A DNA stretch of 64,000 nucleotides from Triatoma infestans (taxonomy: Eukaryota; Arthropoda; Insecta; Hemiptera; Reduviidae): contig JAAEAF010014397.1 of NCBI GenBank assembly GCA_011037195.1, positions 1-64,000 of the forward strand, in the 5' to 3' direction. The position numbers and the translations under genes are program-made. Positions 32,113 to 43,620 of this stretch are shown one piece after another. The first letter of the stretch is position 1, and every line of letters begins with the position of its first letter. Below the pieces are notes generated by a model that did not search any database, was not told the origin of the DNA, and worked only from the letters and a program-made list of their open reading frames with translations.

Positions 32113-33023
32113 TTCTTTTTTTATCATTATTTCTAGTTTCTTATTCACTTAAACATATACCATAATCATCACCAATGCTTTCACACTTGAGGGAGGGTTG
32201 TCACTTTTTACAATACCCCTCTATTTTTCAGTTTTTGACATGGATAATTAATTAAATAAAGCTATGTTATCTATTTCATGAGAAATTAAATTAAATTGTT
32301 AAATTTGGGTTGTGTTTATATATATTTTTTTTTTTTTTGTTTGTGGATAATTCTAAAAATTAAAAAATCTTTGAAACATGAACAAAATGAAAATCTATTA
32401 TAACGTTTTTCTTGCTTGACCGTTTTAATGAAAACAAAATGTAAAAAAAAAAAAAAAAAAAAAAAATTGCAATTCATTAAATTGTTATTGTTTTGAATTT
32501 TTTACGGCTATAAAAGAAATTATAATTTATTGTTTCTATTATTGTGTGAGAACTGCTGTTTTATAGGTTTATTACTCCCTGATGGATAGTGGTTTCACTT
32601 CCGTCAGGTTTTTTTTTTTTTTTTTTTTTTATATTTGTTTCTTTCTAAAGAAGAAATATACAAATGACCTAGAATTATTAATGAATTAATATTTGTTTAT
32701 TATAATATTATAAGTATATACTTGAGATGTATTTTTATTGATGGGGGGTTTCGATTGGATTAGGAGTACAGGGTTTCAAATATTGTATAGGTTAAATGGG
32801 CATTTCATTGCAGCAAGAAAATTTGTTGGTAGTTCAATATAAAAATTATTTATTGCTTTTAATATTTTTGTTTTTACTGGTATAAGAGGATGTATGGTGA
32901 TCGTATGAGATTTTCGTATTGAGTTTTCTATTTTCCAAGAAAAATTAAAATAGAATGGAAACAAAAATATTATCAAATAGAAATAACAAATTCATTTAGG
33001 TAGTAAACACATTCCTCTGCAGG
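32113..33023. other. No gene; homopolymer tracts
   Basis: Poly(A) at about 32441-32465 and poly(T) at about 32610-32630. No coding signal. Confidence 0.55.
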
Positions 33024-33281
33024 GAAGGGAATAGCTGAGTGGTTAGCGTACTGGACTCACACGCGGAGGTCCCGTGTTCGAGTCCAGCTGTGCTACCCTT
33101 AGATTTTTTTCTTTGTAGGAGCCTCTACAGCTCACTGTCCGGTAATGGACAGTGTTGTCTGTAACGGGAGAACACTGGCCGGAGGCCGGCAGTGCACTGA
33201 GAAAGCTCTGGGCGCTAATGGCCATAGATGTTGAGCTCCTTGAATAAAAAAAAAAAAAAAAAAAAAAGAAAGAAAAAAAAA
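33024..33281 (+). mobile_element. tRNA-derived SINE, full length
   Basis: Head: GAAGGGAATAGCTGAGTGGT with A-box TAGCTGAGTGGTTAGCG and B-box GTGTTCGAGTCC. Body: CAGCTCACTGTCC, ATGGACAGTGTTGTCTGTAA and GAGAACACTGGCCGG, with a CTGTCC/GGACAG hairpin. Tail: GGGCGCTAATGGCCATAGAT then poly(A). About 225 bp plus tail. Same family as 33504-33741 and 40332-40577. Confidence 0.9.
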
Positions 33282-33503
33282 GCTTTACTCTGCTTTATTA
33301 TATCAGAAAGTCAGTAGAATTAACGAGCCTATAGAAATAATTTATATTAGGAATTTTTTAGCGTACTGGAAAGGGGACCAAATATTAGCAGCGCTCTTAT
33401 TGAATTTAGAATTTGGCAGCTTTTTGTTATTCACTCAGTCACAAAAAAAAAAAAAAAATTGGGACACCTATATTTTTCTATATAATAAACATAATAACTA
33501 AGT

Positions 33504-33741
33504 GAAGGGATTAGCTCAGCGGTAGCGCGCTGGACTAGCAACGCGGAGATCACGGGTTCGAATCCAGCCGTGCTACCCTTAGATTTTCTCTTCCTAGGAG
33601 CCCCTACAGCTCACTGTCCGGTGATGGACAGTGTTGTCTGTAACGGGAGAACACTGGCCGGAAGCCGGAAGTGCACTGAGAAGGCTCCGAGCGCAAATGA
33701 CCACAGATGTTGAGACGCCTTAAATAAATTAAAAAAAAAAA
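33504..33741 (+). mobile_element. tRNA-derived SINE, full length
   Basis: Head GAAGGGATTAGCTCAGCGGT, A-box TAGCTCAGCGGTAGCGCG, B-box GGTTCGAATCC. The loop position corresponding to an anticodon reads AGC, so an alanine-type tRNA ancestor is possible. The body and tail are as in the neighbouring copy. The flanks AACATAATAACT (33488-33499) and AACATCATAACT (33740-33751) form a target duplication with one mismatch. It is not a tRNA gene: the acceptor stem does not close and the body is SINE. Confidence 0.9.
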
Positions 33742-34639
33742 CATCATAACTCTATACTTTGTACTAGCTCATGTTTTATAACTACTATAAATGTTATTTA
33801 CTTTAATTAATTATTAATCATAAAAACACCTAACTTTCTTGTGAATAAACATTGAAAAACAGTAGAAATGCATTTAGTGTGGTTTTCTGGTCGGGGACAA
33901 AAATCATAAGTAATGATTTTTTGTTTTGTTAATAGTACATTACTATTTTTATTTTATGAATAAATTAATTTTTTGTGTTTAAATTTATTAACTGAAAAAT
34001 GGCTATTTAATTTTGGATAGATGCAGTCGCTTTTGCGGAGGACAGACATAGCGTGGCAGGAAAGTTTTAGGTCTTTTAACTTTCTGCGGTTCATCGAACA
34101 GTCGTACATTTTTGGGAAATTGAGGCAATACAGTCGAGGACCTAGAAGTGGTCATAGAAGGGGTACAACAGATGGGGATGGCTCCTTTTCTTTTGCTCTT
34201 AGTTCTATGCAATCGGTTTCGAAAGATAGAGGCTCACAGATAACTTATTACAAGTTCGAGGAGTCACCATGAGCTCTAAAACTGTACGCAGACGATGCAG
34301 ATGATAGGAAGAGACCAGCATCAGGACCAGTAACTAATCGTGTAAGCAGTTTAACTTTTTTGCCAGTCGGTATCTCCATTAGACTGTTAAGAATCTCTTC
34401 AGATGAATAGCGATTTGTTCTGTATTCTTCAAATTCGTGTATGGTAAAAGCAAGGGGAGCATTTCATTCAATATACTAGTAATGAAAGTGTTCCTTTTCA
34501 GTGGCAATCAATTATGATGTGGGGTGGGAAAAATGGGGTATAGTCTGACGTAAAAAAAGCTGAACTGTTCGGTACCATACTGTCTTCATATTCACGCCTC
34601 ATGATATTAACAATACATTTCATTCTTACATAGAACAGT
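33742..34639. other. No recognised gene
   Basis: AT-rich up to about 34000. Then comes a mixed-composition stretch (34000-34640) with an 83-codon open frame (34021-34272) that I cannot assign. The stretch could be older transposon sequence upstream of the Jockey remnant. Confidence 0.4.
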
Positions 34640-36090
34640 TTATAGACACTCCACTACAATTATGCCTTTCTCCTAACACATCAATCCCAAAACAGTCAGA
34701 ACAGCTATACTGCACGTGCCATTGAACAAAGCTCTTGGATACTACCTCATAGCAGCCAAAATATTACGTCACCTTCCATAGAAAGCAATAATCTTCATTG
34801 CCAACATATACAACTCTATTCTAAGACTGACACACTTCCCAAAACATTGGAAATATTCAGTTATAACAATGTACAGAAACCAAACAAACCGATTCACTTA
34901 GCAACATCCTACAGACCTATCAGTCTTCTCCCTGTACTTTCCAAAATTTTCGAGCGGCTACTACTAATTGACATACCACCTCAACTAGAAAACATAACGC
35001 CCAAACATCAGGTTGACTGATCGATGAAATATCTTCTCTAGAAAGCGGATGTTATAATACCTTGGGCATGAAAACAGAAATAGTCGTAATAAAAACTCGG
35101 TCAATTTCAGTCAGGCGTTTGACAGAGTTTGGCATAATGGTCTACTATTCAGATTAAAGCAAATTCTGTCTAATGGGCATTATGGTTACTGAAAGATTAT
35201 CTTTCAAACAAATTTTTTGCCGTAATAATTGGTGATAGATACTGTGCAGTGTTCCCCATAAAGGTAGGAGAACCTCAGGGCTGTATTCTTGGACCCATAC
35301 TATATACTCTCAGTATAATAGACATTTCATCATCAAACGACACACTACTAGCCACCTGTTCAGACGTTATAGCAATATTTTGAACTGACAAAGGCCTCAC
35401 TATAGCATCCCCAAATCCACAGGACCATCTAAATCTCATACCATAACATCTCAAACTGTTGAAAATCAAAATTAATGAAACAAAATGTACACACGTAACA
35501 TTTACTTTTAGATTATTAAACTGTCCGAGTGTATACCTTAACACACACCCACACATCACGAGCAGGATATTTGATACCTAGACAGACGTGCAACATGGAA
35601 CACTCATGTAACGAAATCTCGACATTCCTTGAAAACTAGATATCATCTCGTCCAAATGCTTACTCGACAAACGAGGTAAATTAGATATGAGTAACAAACT
35701 TCACATTTACAAATCTACAAATAAGACCAATTTGGATATATGGACCCCAGCTCTGGGGACCGCCAAACTGATAAACACGAAACGGATACAGACTATTCAA
35801 AGCAATGTTTTTACGAACACCACACAATGTCCCTACTTTGGCACTAACACAGCTACTCACTCACCTACAGATTCCATTCGAAAACGAACAGACAGAACAA
35901 CTCTACACAATTTCCAGAGCAAACTAGGCACACACATGAATCCATACATCCACTAACACAGACCCTCTGACAAACCCGGAAAACCTCCCGGACATTGAAA
36001 GCGCGTCTGGCCAAGAGACCTCCTGACCCAGCAAGATAAGTGACCTCTGGCAAAGATGAGTGGCACTGGCCACTTTCCTCAAGCCACCCA
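34640..36090 (+). pseudogene. Jockey-clade LINE reverse transcriptase remnant
   Basis: Non-LTR retrotransposon ORF2 reading across frames: LRHLP, THFPKHWKYSVIT, SYRPISLLPVLSKIFERLL, FSQAFDRVWHNGLLFRLKQI, VFPIKVGEPQGCILGPILYT, HLKLLKIKINETKCTHVTF and the C-terminal NKLHIYKSTNKTNLDIWTPA. These are the ordered RT blocks of Jockey elements. The catalytic FADD block has become TCSDV followed by a stop, and there are many other stops and frameshifts. The 5' endonuclease and ORF1 are missing, and the thumb/C-terminus is partial. Confidence 0.85.
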
Positions 36091-36121
36091 AGGTAATTTT
36101 ACCGCAGACATCCATCTTGCA

Positions 36122-36345
36122 GATTTTTTTTTGGCACATCAACTTCTTGATTATTAGTGCCCTTCATCTTTTTCACTAGAGCTGGGCTGGCGCTCGCCTT
36201 ACAGCTTCCCGGCCCAAGACAATGTCTTTATTTCAAAGGTGGATGGAGCGTGGGAGGTAAGGGAGTTCATTCCTGCTCTGTCTTCCCTTCTGACCATCGT
36301 ACTTGCCGACGGGGGAGGGAGTCAGAAAAAGTATTTGCAATTGTA
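36122..36345 (-). mobile_element. SINE-like fragment
   Basis: TTTGGCACATCAACTTCTTG and ATTATTAGTGCCC resemble the SINE tail in inverse orientation after a T tract. The remainder (GAGCTGGGCTGGCGCTCGCC) is GC-rich and unassigned. It lies at the truncated end of the Jockey remnant. Confidence 0.4.
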
Positions 36346-39000
36346 AATAATATAAATAAATGATAAAAACAAAATTACATCCATTCAAATGAATAGTTAA
36401 TGTAAAAATTGACACTAAAAGATATCATTTGCATTAAAAATAAATTATTGCAATAAATGTTATTTATTAATGATATAAACTAAGTATCCCTTTTTTTTAT
36501 TGCTGAGTTCAGTTGATGGGATTAATCTGCAGAATGCTTCTTCAATCAACTTGAAGCGTTGTAAGTACGGCCTCGTTCTCCCAAGTGTCCGCTTTATACT
36601 TGCGTCATTTATAGGTTAACCTGCCGTCTGTGCGCTGTTCGTGATTGAACTGTCTGGTAGTCTCCACCTTTCACTGAGACGGTCCATTGATCATTCCATT
36701 CTCTTTCTGAGGACTTTAAATAGAACTGACAACGGTAAACGTTTAAAGCTGATTGACAATAAGCTAGAGATAGAGGCTGTTTTGGCCTACATATCAGCCA
36801 TTTCTTTATCTACCACAGCCTGTTATATTATTTGAAATATTTTCCAAGAAACTTGATTGCATAAAGAGCTGCAACAGTATTTTAAAGAACTGCAACCTTT
36901 CCTTGAAAGTGCTTTTCATTATAATATGCCGACTTAAACCAAGTTAATTGAAATTCAAGTTAACCAATAACTTAAATTCAAGTTAATTTTAAAGGAATTG
37001 CTAAAATTCAAAATTGTAATTTCGGATTTTCCATCGTTAATTTCGATAGTATCGAAGTAGCATCGTTTTATTGTTGATAGTGTTTGGTAAAGGTGCTACC
37101 GTGTAGTGAAATTCATGTTTAGATCCCTCCCTCTTCATGTTCTGTATTAGTAAGATTATAATGAAATTTGTTGTCAAAATCAGATGTTCAACTACGGAAG
37201 TCGCACGATGGAGTCATCACTTCTCAGTACTGCTAAAGTTACTAAACGAAGTACTCGCCAGTACTGGTGAAGGCTTTCTGCAACTCATCAGGGCTAGATA
37301 ATATTCCAAGTCTGCTGGGAAAGTTTAGACACCGACTTTCTGCATTCGGTTTTAGGGAATATTGTTGAAATATTTCAGAAGACGTCTTCAATTGTTAAAA
37401 ATCTTACAAAAAAAAAAAATAGTCAAGCCATACTCAAGCCATGCAAAAGCCACACTCAAGTTTAAAAAGAGTTATTAATCGGTCTAACCAAATTTTCAAA
37501 CTAGTATATCAGTAATTATTAACCAATTAAAAAGAATTACTAACAGTATTCAACCGATTCACGGATATACCGGCAAGTCTATCAAGTCGCTTTACGCTTT
37601 ACACAACTCGCTTTATTACTTCAAAGCCTGATTCAAGCTTTTATCAAGGATTGGATAGAAGCCACCGTCTGCAATGATGGGAATGAACCCAAGGCTGAGG
37701 CAGGCTAAATTCTTTATTAAAAAAAGACATTTACCTAAATTTACCAGGGGTCTACTGAGCCTAGCCGAAGGGATATAAAGCTAATTGTGGGTCTACTATA
37801 ACAGGGCATGGTAGGCTGAATAGGCACATGCACCAATTACTAATTGCAGATAACGCGTTATGGTGATCCTCTGCAAGGTCGAGGAGGAGTCCCGGTGCCA
37901 TCTTTTCAATTGGGGACAAGCATTAGCCACGAGCTTTTCATGACGCAGCCACTTTCAGCTTTGCTAGGTCTGACTAAGAGTAAGAGGGCCAAGCTGAAGG
38001 TTATGTTATAATCCTAGGGGATTCACAAAAGACCTCTTAATGCAGGTCGCAGTGGAATGAGGCTCGCCCTTCTCGTTTTTCAATCCAATCAATCTACTGT
38101 AAAGACCTTATAGTAACATTTTCCTATTTGGTCATAATTATGCTCAAATCCCAGAAATTTTTGAGTAAGGTTTTTCTTTTCCACCAACCCTAATCACAAT
38201 TCTGATCAATTGAATGTTGTTTTCTTTAAATTCCAAAAACAATATCGCATCCTCATTAACGAAAAAATAGGACAAAGTTCCTAAAAAAAAAAACTACTTT
38301 TCTGTATCCGTTCGTTTAACGTATATGTAATTTTAAGGCAACTATTTTTTTTAGGGAAGGCAACGAATTCTTCAAACTGCACTGAATAGTTTAAATTCCA
38401 GCACACACTGAAATCCATGCCTCCATGCGCACATCAGCCACGAATTACTTCCTCTACCACGCCCACTACAATGTATTGGCGAATGAGCTTCAACGGACTC
38501 CCAAGAAGAAACTTTTAGGCATAATTGAATCCGAGACCATCCTGAGAGTAATAATCAGTCGCGAAATCAATTTCGAAGAGTACATTCAATCCACAGATAC
38601 TCTTTAAAGAGTAAACAGTTAAGTCACCAGATAAAAAGTAAAGAATAGTCGCGAGTTCGATTCTATCTAGTTAACAAGTTTCTTCATCCTTATTAAAGTT
38701 CCACTAGCTCACCATTATTAGAACAAACAAGTGTCCTAACTAGCCATACATTCTTCAAACGACTCACTTAGCTAACGCTACATCATTCTACATTCTTCAC
38801 GCTACCAACAATCACCACTCTTCGTTCGTACACGTTAACATCCATTCTTACTTCTCTTCTTGCTAAATAAATTTTAAATACATAAGTTGTGAGTTTAATG
38901 TCAATTCGTATGTTCCGATTTCCCATTAAAGGCGTTTATTAAATATTTAAATTTTGAAGGAAATTAATTAATAAGAATTGTGCGAGTTTCTTGCACAAGT
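36346..39000. other. No supported gene, mixed composition
   Basis: Less repetitive than the rest of the window. Small open frames (36641-36835 and 38425-38607) show no recognisable domain. A patch at about 37840-38090 is GC-richer (GGTCGAGGAGGAGTCCC, GTCGCAGTGGAATGAGGCTC) and looks like decayed LINE or SINE sequence, but I could not place it. Confidence 0.4.
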
Positions 39001-39756
39001 TTGATTTGAACGATCAAACTTTTTGTCAAATATGTTGGTCAAATGTCCCATGTTTGACAAACAACAGCCGCACATGTTCAATCAAGTTTTGTCAAACTTC
39101 TGTTCAGTTGCTTGACTTTTTTCACCTGTGAACATCGTGTGGTCATTTATTTCAGATTTTTTAAATTTTTTTATTTAAATGACTTTCAATAAAGATAAAG
39201 CGTTTCTCGCGTTGACTCTGGCACTTTGTATTTAGAAAAAAAAAGTCAAGACGTTGGTCCAAAAAATGGTATAAACTGAGACATAAATATACTCATGAGA
39301 ATTTGCTGAAAGAAATATTAGTAACAGAACCAAGGGGACTACGCCAACTTTCTCCAAATAGATAGCGAAACCTTCAATAGTTTGTTGGAATTACTTCGTC
39401 CGAGAATCGAAAAGGACACTGATATGTGTTAAGAAGGGCTCTATATTCTTTTGATTTCAATTTCCATAATGCCGGAAAGTCTCTGTATAGAGAGAAATAA
39501 AATGGAGTACAAAATCCTTGTCCTTTGTCCCTAGCTCGGACATTACACCGGATGAAAACAAAACAAAAAAATACTGAAGATGTTTGACAAAAACGACCCG
39601 CACACCTTCAAACATGTTTGTCAAACATTCCATCAATCAATTCTTCCATCAAACAGGTCAAACAATTTTTTTTTTTTTTTTTTTGACAAACACATCAAAC
39701 AAAGCTTCGTGTTTGACAAATATATTTGACAAGAAGTTTGATCGTTTAACGGGTCC
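39001..39756 (+). mobile_element. PIF/Harbinger transposon remnant
   Basis: Inverted termini: left GAACGATCAAACTTTTTGTC, right the inverse of TTGACAAGAAGTTTGATCGT then TTAACGGGTCC. Both subterminal zones carry repeated TGTTTGACAAAC-like motifs. Inside, frames read MTFNKDKAFLALTLAL, SRRWSKKWY, HENLLKEILVTEPRG, then ETFNSLLELLRPRIEKDTDM. These match the N-terminal region of Harbinger DDE transposases. Stops, frameshifts and loss of the catalytic part leave it dead. A 3-bp TTA/TAA target duplication is expected but not certain (TTAA follows the right end). Confidence 0.75.
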
Positions 39757-40287
39757 TTAAAGAGAAAGTTTTTTTTTAAAAAATTAAAGACCGTTTTATA
39801 TTTATATGCAAACAGTTTAATCCGATACAGTTGGCCAATTTATTTTATTTAATGATTATATTTGAAATCAATAACAATTATAACACCAGATGACTATTTC
39901 TGTTAAGTTTGGTTTGTTTATAAAGATATAATGGCAAGATAAAACAGTTTTAAAATAGTAATAGAAAATAATATATAATCCATTCACAGTGATAAAAAAG
40001 ATAATATGTCCCTGGACCTACCACGTTGTATTTGCTTACTTTTTGCACAGGTCACGACTAGTCAAGTAAATAATAATACACATACTATCCAGTGAAAATC
40101 GGGTGGTCTCGTCGGATGCTACATTTTATATTTTATAATGAAGTACCCTATAATATTAATACGAATATTATATTATTGTTTACCTTTTGTTAACTTTACA
40201 ATTTGATTAAATTATTGATTGCTACTACATTCTCATTGTAGTTTTTTTTATTTTTTGTTTATCCCTTAAGTTCGAAAAAAGTTTTTT
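39757..40287. other. No recognised gene
   Basis: AT-rich. Nothing identified. Confidence 0.5.
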
Positions 40288-40331
40288 TTTTCTATCTTAC
40301 TGTAAGAGGAATTATTGCAATTCGTATCAAA

Positions 40332-40577
40332 TTTTTTTTTTTTTTTTTTTTTATTTATTTATTTATTGAAGGCGTCTCAACATCTGTGGTCATTTGCGCC
40401 CGGAGCCTTCCTCAGTGCACTGCCGGTGTTCTCCCGTTACAGACAACATTGTCCATCACCGGACAGTGAGCTGTAGGGGCTTCTAGGAAAAGAAAATCTA
40501 AGGGTAGCATGGCTGGATTCGAACCCGTGATCTCCGCGTTACTAGTCCAGCGCGCTACCACTGAGCTAATCCCTTCC
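40332..40577 (-). mobile_element. tRNA-derived SINE, full length
   Basis: Inverse copy of the 33-kb SINE family. A T tract comes first, then GGCGTCTCAACATCTGTGGT, GGACAGTGAGCTGTAGGGGC, the inverse B-box GGATTCGAACC and GCGCTACCACTGAGCTAATC. It is flanked by CGTATCAAA at 40323-40331 and 40578-40586, a 9-bp target duplication. Confidence 0.9.
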
Positions 40578-41583
40578 CGTATCAAAGTTTCGAAATTGAA
40601 TTTTCACCGGAAATATCTGTTTTGCAAGTCCTTCTTCTGTGCATGATTCAACAATGTACTTACCGAATGGTCTGTATGTGTGTGTATATGTAAGTGTGTA
40701 AAACACAATATCTCAAAAATGAAAAATCGCAGAAATTCTCATATTTGGTGTTCACTTTAGATTTACTACCACCGCATAAGAGATGCGTAAGATTCGGGCA
40801 AAATCCAACCACTTTAGTGATTGAATGATTTTTTAGTTTTCACTAAAAAAGCGATTCCAATGATTTTTTACTTTACTTATTTTTTTTAAATTTTGTAAAA
40901 AAACACACACACACACACAACACACACACACACACACACATATATATTATATATAATATAAACTTTTACCTGGAAAAAATTTATTTTTTGGGGGGTTCTA
41001 GGGGTTCTGGAGTTATGCTTTCCTCTAAATTGCTTACCACTTTAGTAGGGGAGGGTAAATCTTGTTAACATATTTTTTCAGTTAACATATTTTTAATTTG
41101 ACATTTTTCAAAATAAAGTAACATTAAAAAAAATTCAAATACTATTAAAATGCGCATACTGTAACAACCGTGCCCTTCGGTGGGGCTTGTTGTTTACATG
41201 CGGAAGGTAAATTGTTACAATGTATAAAATACATGTTTGGGTGTTTTATTTTAAGGAAATAAAACTGAAATATGTTCAATAAATAAATTATCAGCTCTTT
41301 ATTTTGATTATAATAGTAGCTTGATGATGATCTAAACATGGATTATTTACAAACTTAAATGATTGTGAACATTCATTCTCTTTCTATTCACTGTTACTTC
41401 TCCATCTCCAAGTCCGAGTTACAATTGTGGCAAATATATCTAGGGTCATTTTTAACATATTTTGAAATCAAATTTTCCAATTCATTCCAATTTTCTCGCA
41501 TCTATTGACTGTGACCATGGTTGTAGAGATTTCAGCCAGTCCTCATCTTCTTCGCTAGAACTTGATAAGCCAAATTAATTTTT

Positions 41584-42552
41584 ACTTCCTCTTACTCCTA
41601 GTAAGAGAAAGTATTGTAATCTGTCAAATTTTCGATATTGAGTTTTCACCGGTAATATCCGTTTTGAGGTCCCCTGAATCCAAAAAAGTGGTTTTTAGCA
41701 ATGGTCTGTGTGTATGTATGTAAGTGATCAAAGATGAAAAACCATAGAAAGTTGAAACTTGATATTCCGTTTAGATATCACCATGGGATTTTATAGTACG
41801 TTATCTGTGAAAATTCCTCAACCGGAAGTACCACTTTACTAGTTGAATTTTTTTACTTTGTTGCAATTTTCTCAGAAATGGCTCCGACGAGTTTCTTTAA
41901 ACTTGGAACATCAACAACACATACAAAGAGCTACAACTTTTATTTGAAACATTTCTCCGGGAAAATGCATTTAAGGGCACTTTTGAGGGAGAGGTCGGGT
42001 TAGGTTTCCTTCTAAAGAGCTATTTCAGTTTATTAGACAATTCTGACAACTAAATAATGTTAATTAGAATTAAATATGTTGTTGAAATTCCGAGTTTGAA
42101 AAAATCGGATAACCGGAAGTGCCGTTTACTTTACCACTTTACTAAATGATTTATTCTCTTTTTCGCAGTTTTCTCAAAATGGCTCCGACGATTTTCTTGA
42201 AACTCTATAGGAACCTAAACATACAAAGATCTACAACTTTTATTTAAAACATTTCTCTGGGAAAAATTCATTTAAGGGCACTTTTTGAAGAGGGGTGGGG
42301 ATTATGTTTTTCGCTAAATGCTATCATAGTTGATTATACAATTCTACCATCCAAACAAAATTAATTAGAAATAAATAGATGGCCAAAATTCCGAGTTTCA
42401 AGAAATTTAGTTAACCGGAAGTGCGCTTTTACGGGAAAGTTTTTTCAGTTTTCGACGAATTTCATTAAATTTGGTACAGAAACTATAAAATTTGTCAATT
42501 ATAATTTTGAGAACAGGAGTAAGAGAAAGTTGTGTGAGTGTTTCACACCAGA
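41584..42552 (-). mobile_element. HINE-like non-autonomous repeat, near complete
   Basis: Complete layout in reverse: hairpin ACTTCCTCTTACTCC / TAGTAAGAGAAAGT, GGTCCCCTGAATCC, a short GTATGTATGTAAG tract, AACCGGAAGTACCACTTTAC, two ~300-bp units, TTAACCGGAAGTGCGCTTTT, GGAGTAAGAGAAAGT, GTGTGAGTGTTTCACACC and AGATTTTTTT. It lies inside the TA-flanked transposon, so it inserted after it. Confidence 0.9.
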
Positions 42553-42645
42553 TTTTTTTTTTTTTTTTTGTTCTCTCGTTACAGACAACACTGTCCATCA
42601 CCGGACAGTGAGCTGTAGAAGATCCTGGGAAGAAAAAATTTTTTT
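42553..42645 (-). mobile_element. SINE body fragment
   Basis: TTCTCTCGTTACAGACAACA, CTGTCCATCACCGGACAGTG and AGCTGTAG match the middle of the SINE family. It is joined directly to the T tract of the HINE-like copy, and head and tail are missing. The HINE-like element may have inserted into the SINE's A-rich part. Confidence 0.7.
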
Positions 42646-43620
42646 TTTCTTGTTCTCAGCTTTGGAGACGTAGATTTTCTTATTGGCAGAAAATTGCCAA
42701 TTTTCTCATTTTTCTGTGATTTTGATTTTCGATATGCAGTGGGGCAAGAAAGTTAAACTGTAACAACATACTCCAACCAAGTGTAACAACTAACCCCACT
42801 GACGCTATTTCATTAATTAATCCCGTAAACACATATAGGTCAAAAAATACTAGCGCATCACATTGGATTGAAATTATTGTTAAGGATTTATGAATTAACA
42901 GCATAAGTATGAAAGCCTTACTTTTAGCAGTTTTCAGATCACAGCTTTCGGTTTCAATAATAAAATGTAGCTTTCACTAGGTTATTTCGAGGAAAGTCAC
43001 ACAATGCCGCCATATGCAACAGAATCTTAGCGGGAACTGGTAACAACAAACAACACTCGCATATCTTTCAACTTTGACCACTTCTCTCCGCCGATTTTTT
43101 TAAAAATTACACTGTAACAACAAGCCCCACCCTCCCCTAAATAATATTAATTCACATTAGAAACAACATTCATGGAATTTTAAAATTGAAGAAAATCGTT
43201 GAAACCGGAAATATGACTCCGGTCTTAATGATTTTAAGTTTTTGAGTTTTTTTTTGGAATTTTCTTTAAAAGGTTACAACGATTTTCTTCAAGTCTTAAT
43301 TCTTCGTATACAAATCCATAAATATTTTAAAATCTATAAATATTTTCAAATATTTATACATTATAAATTATTACAATATTACAAAATTAAAATTTAATAC
43401 AATATTTTAAAAACATTGATAGAATTCGAAGTTTGAAGAAAATCGCTTACCAGAATAGTTTTTGAATTTTTTTTTTGTTTTTTAGAATATTTTCGACAAC
43501 TGTTACATCAATGAGTTCTTCTATTTTTACTTACGATATAAACGTACCACTTTTATTTGAAACATTTACCGTGAAAAATTGATTTTAGAGTTCCCGAGGG
43601 AATTTATGATTTAATAATTG

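Larger units (their letters stand above)
41048..43137 (-). mobile_element. TA-flanked DNA transposon remnant
   Basis: The ends GGGGAGGGTAAATCTTGTTA (left) and the inverse of AACAAGCCCCACCCTCCCC (right) form imperfect TIRs, bounded by TA on both sides (41046-41047 and 43138-43139). Subterminal copies of GTAACAAC and GTGGGGCTTGTTGTT recur near 41160-41200, 42720-42800, 43035 and 43115. On the minus strand (about 41590-41380) there is a short C-terminal-like reading: RENWNELENLISKYVKND and PRYICHNCNSDLEMEK, then stop. A TA target site fits Tc1/mariner/pogo-type elements, but the superfamily is inferred. A HINE-like copy (41584-42552) and a SINE piece are nested inside. Confidence 0.6.
40288..43620 (-). 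mobile_element. HINE-like repeat split by SINE and DNA transposon
   Basis: Reverse copy in three parts. 40288-40331 holds the hairpin end and GCAATTCGTATCAAA. 40578-41047 holds ATTTTCACCGGAAATATCTG, the (TG)n-like tract, (CA)n at about 40903-40942 and CTTTCCTCTAAATTGCT. 43138-43620 holds AATAATATTAATTCACATTA and a second unit. Landmark order is maintained across the gaps, so the SINE (40332-40577) and the TA-flanked transposon (41048-43137) inserted afterwards. Confidence 0.7.

Noticed and set aside
33504..33575. tRNA gene
   Set aside because: A and B boxes are present, but the acceptor stem does not close, a SINE body and poly(A) follow, and there is a target duplication.
34021..34272. 83-codon plus-strand frame before the Jockey remnant
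   Set aside because: Overlaps an equally long antisense frame; no recognisable motif.
34480..34620. Tc1/mariner-like IMMWGG reading
   Set aside because: Too short and too diverged to support without a search.
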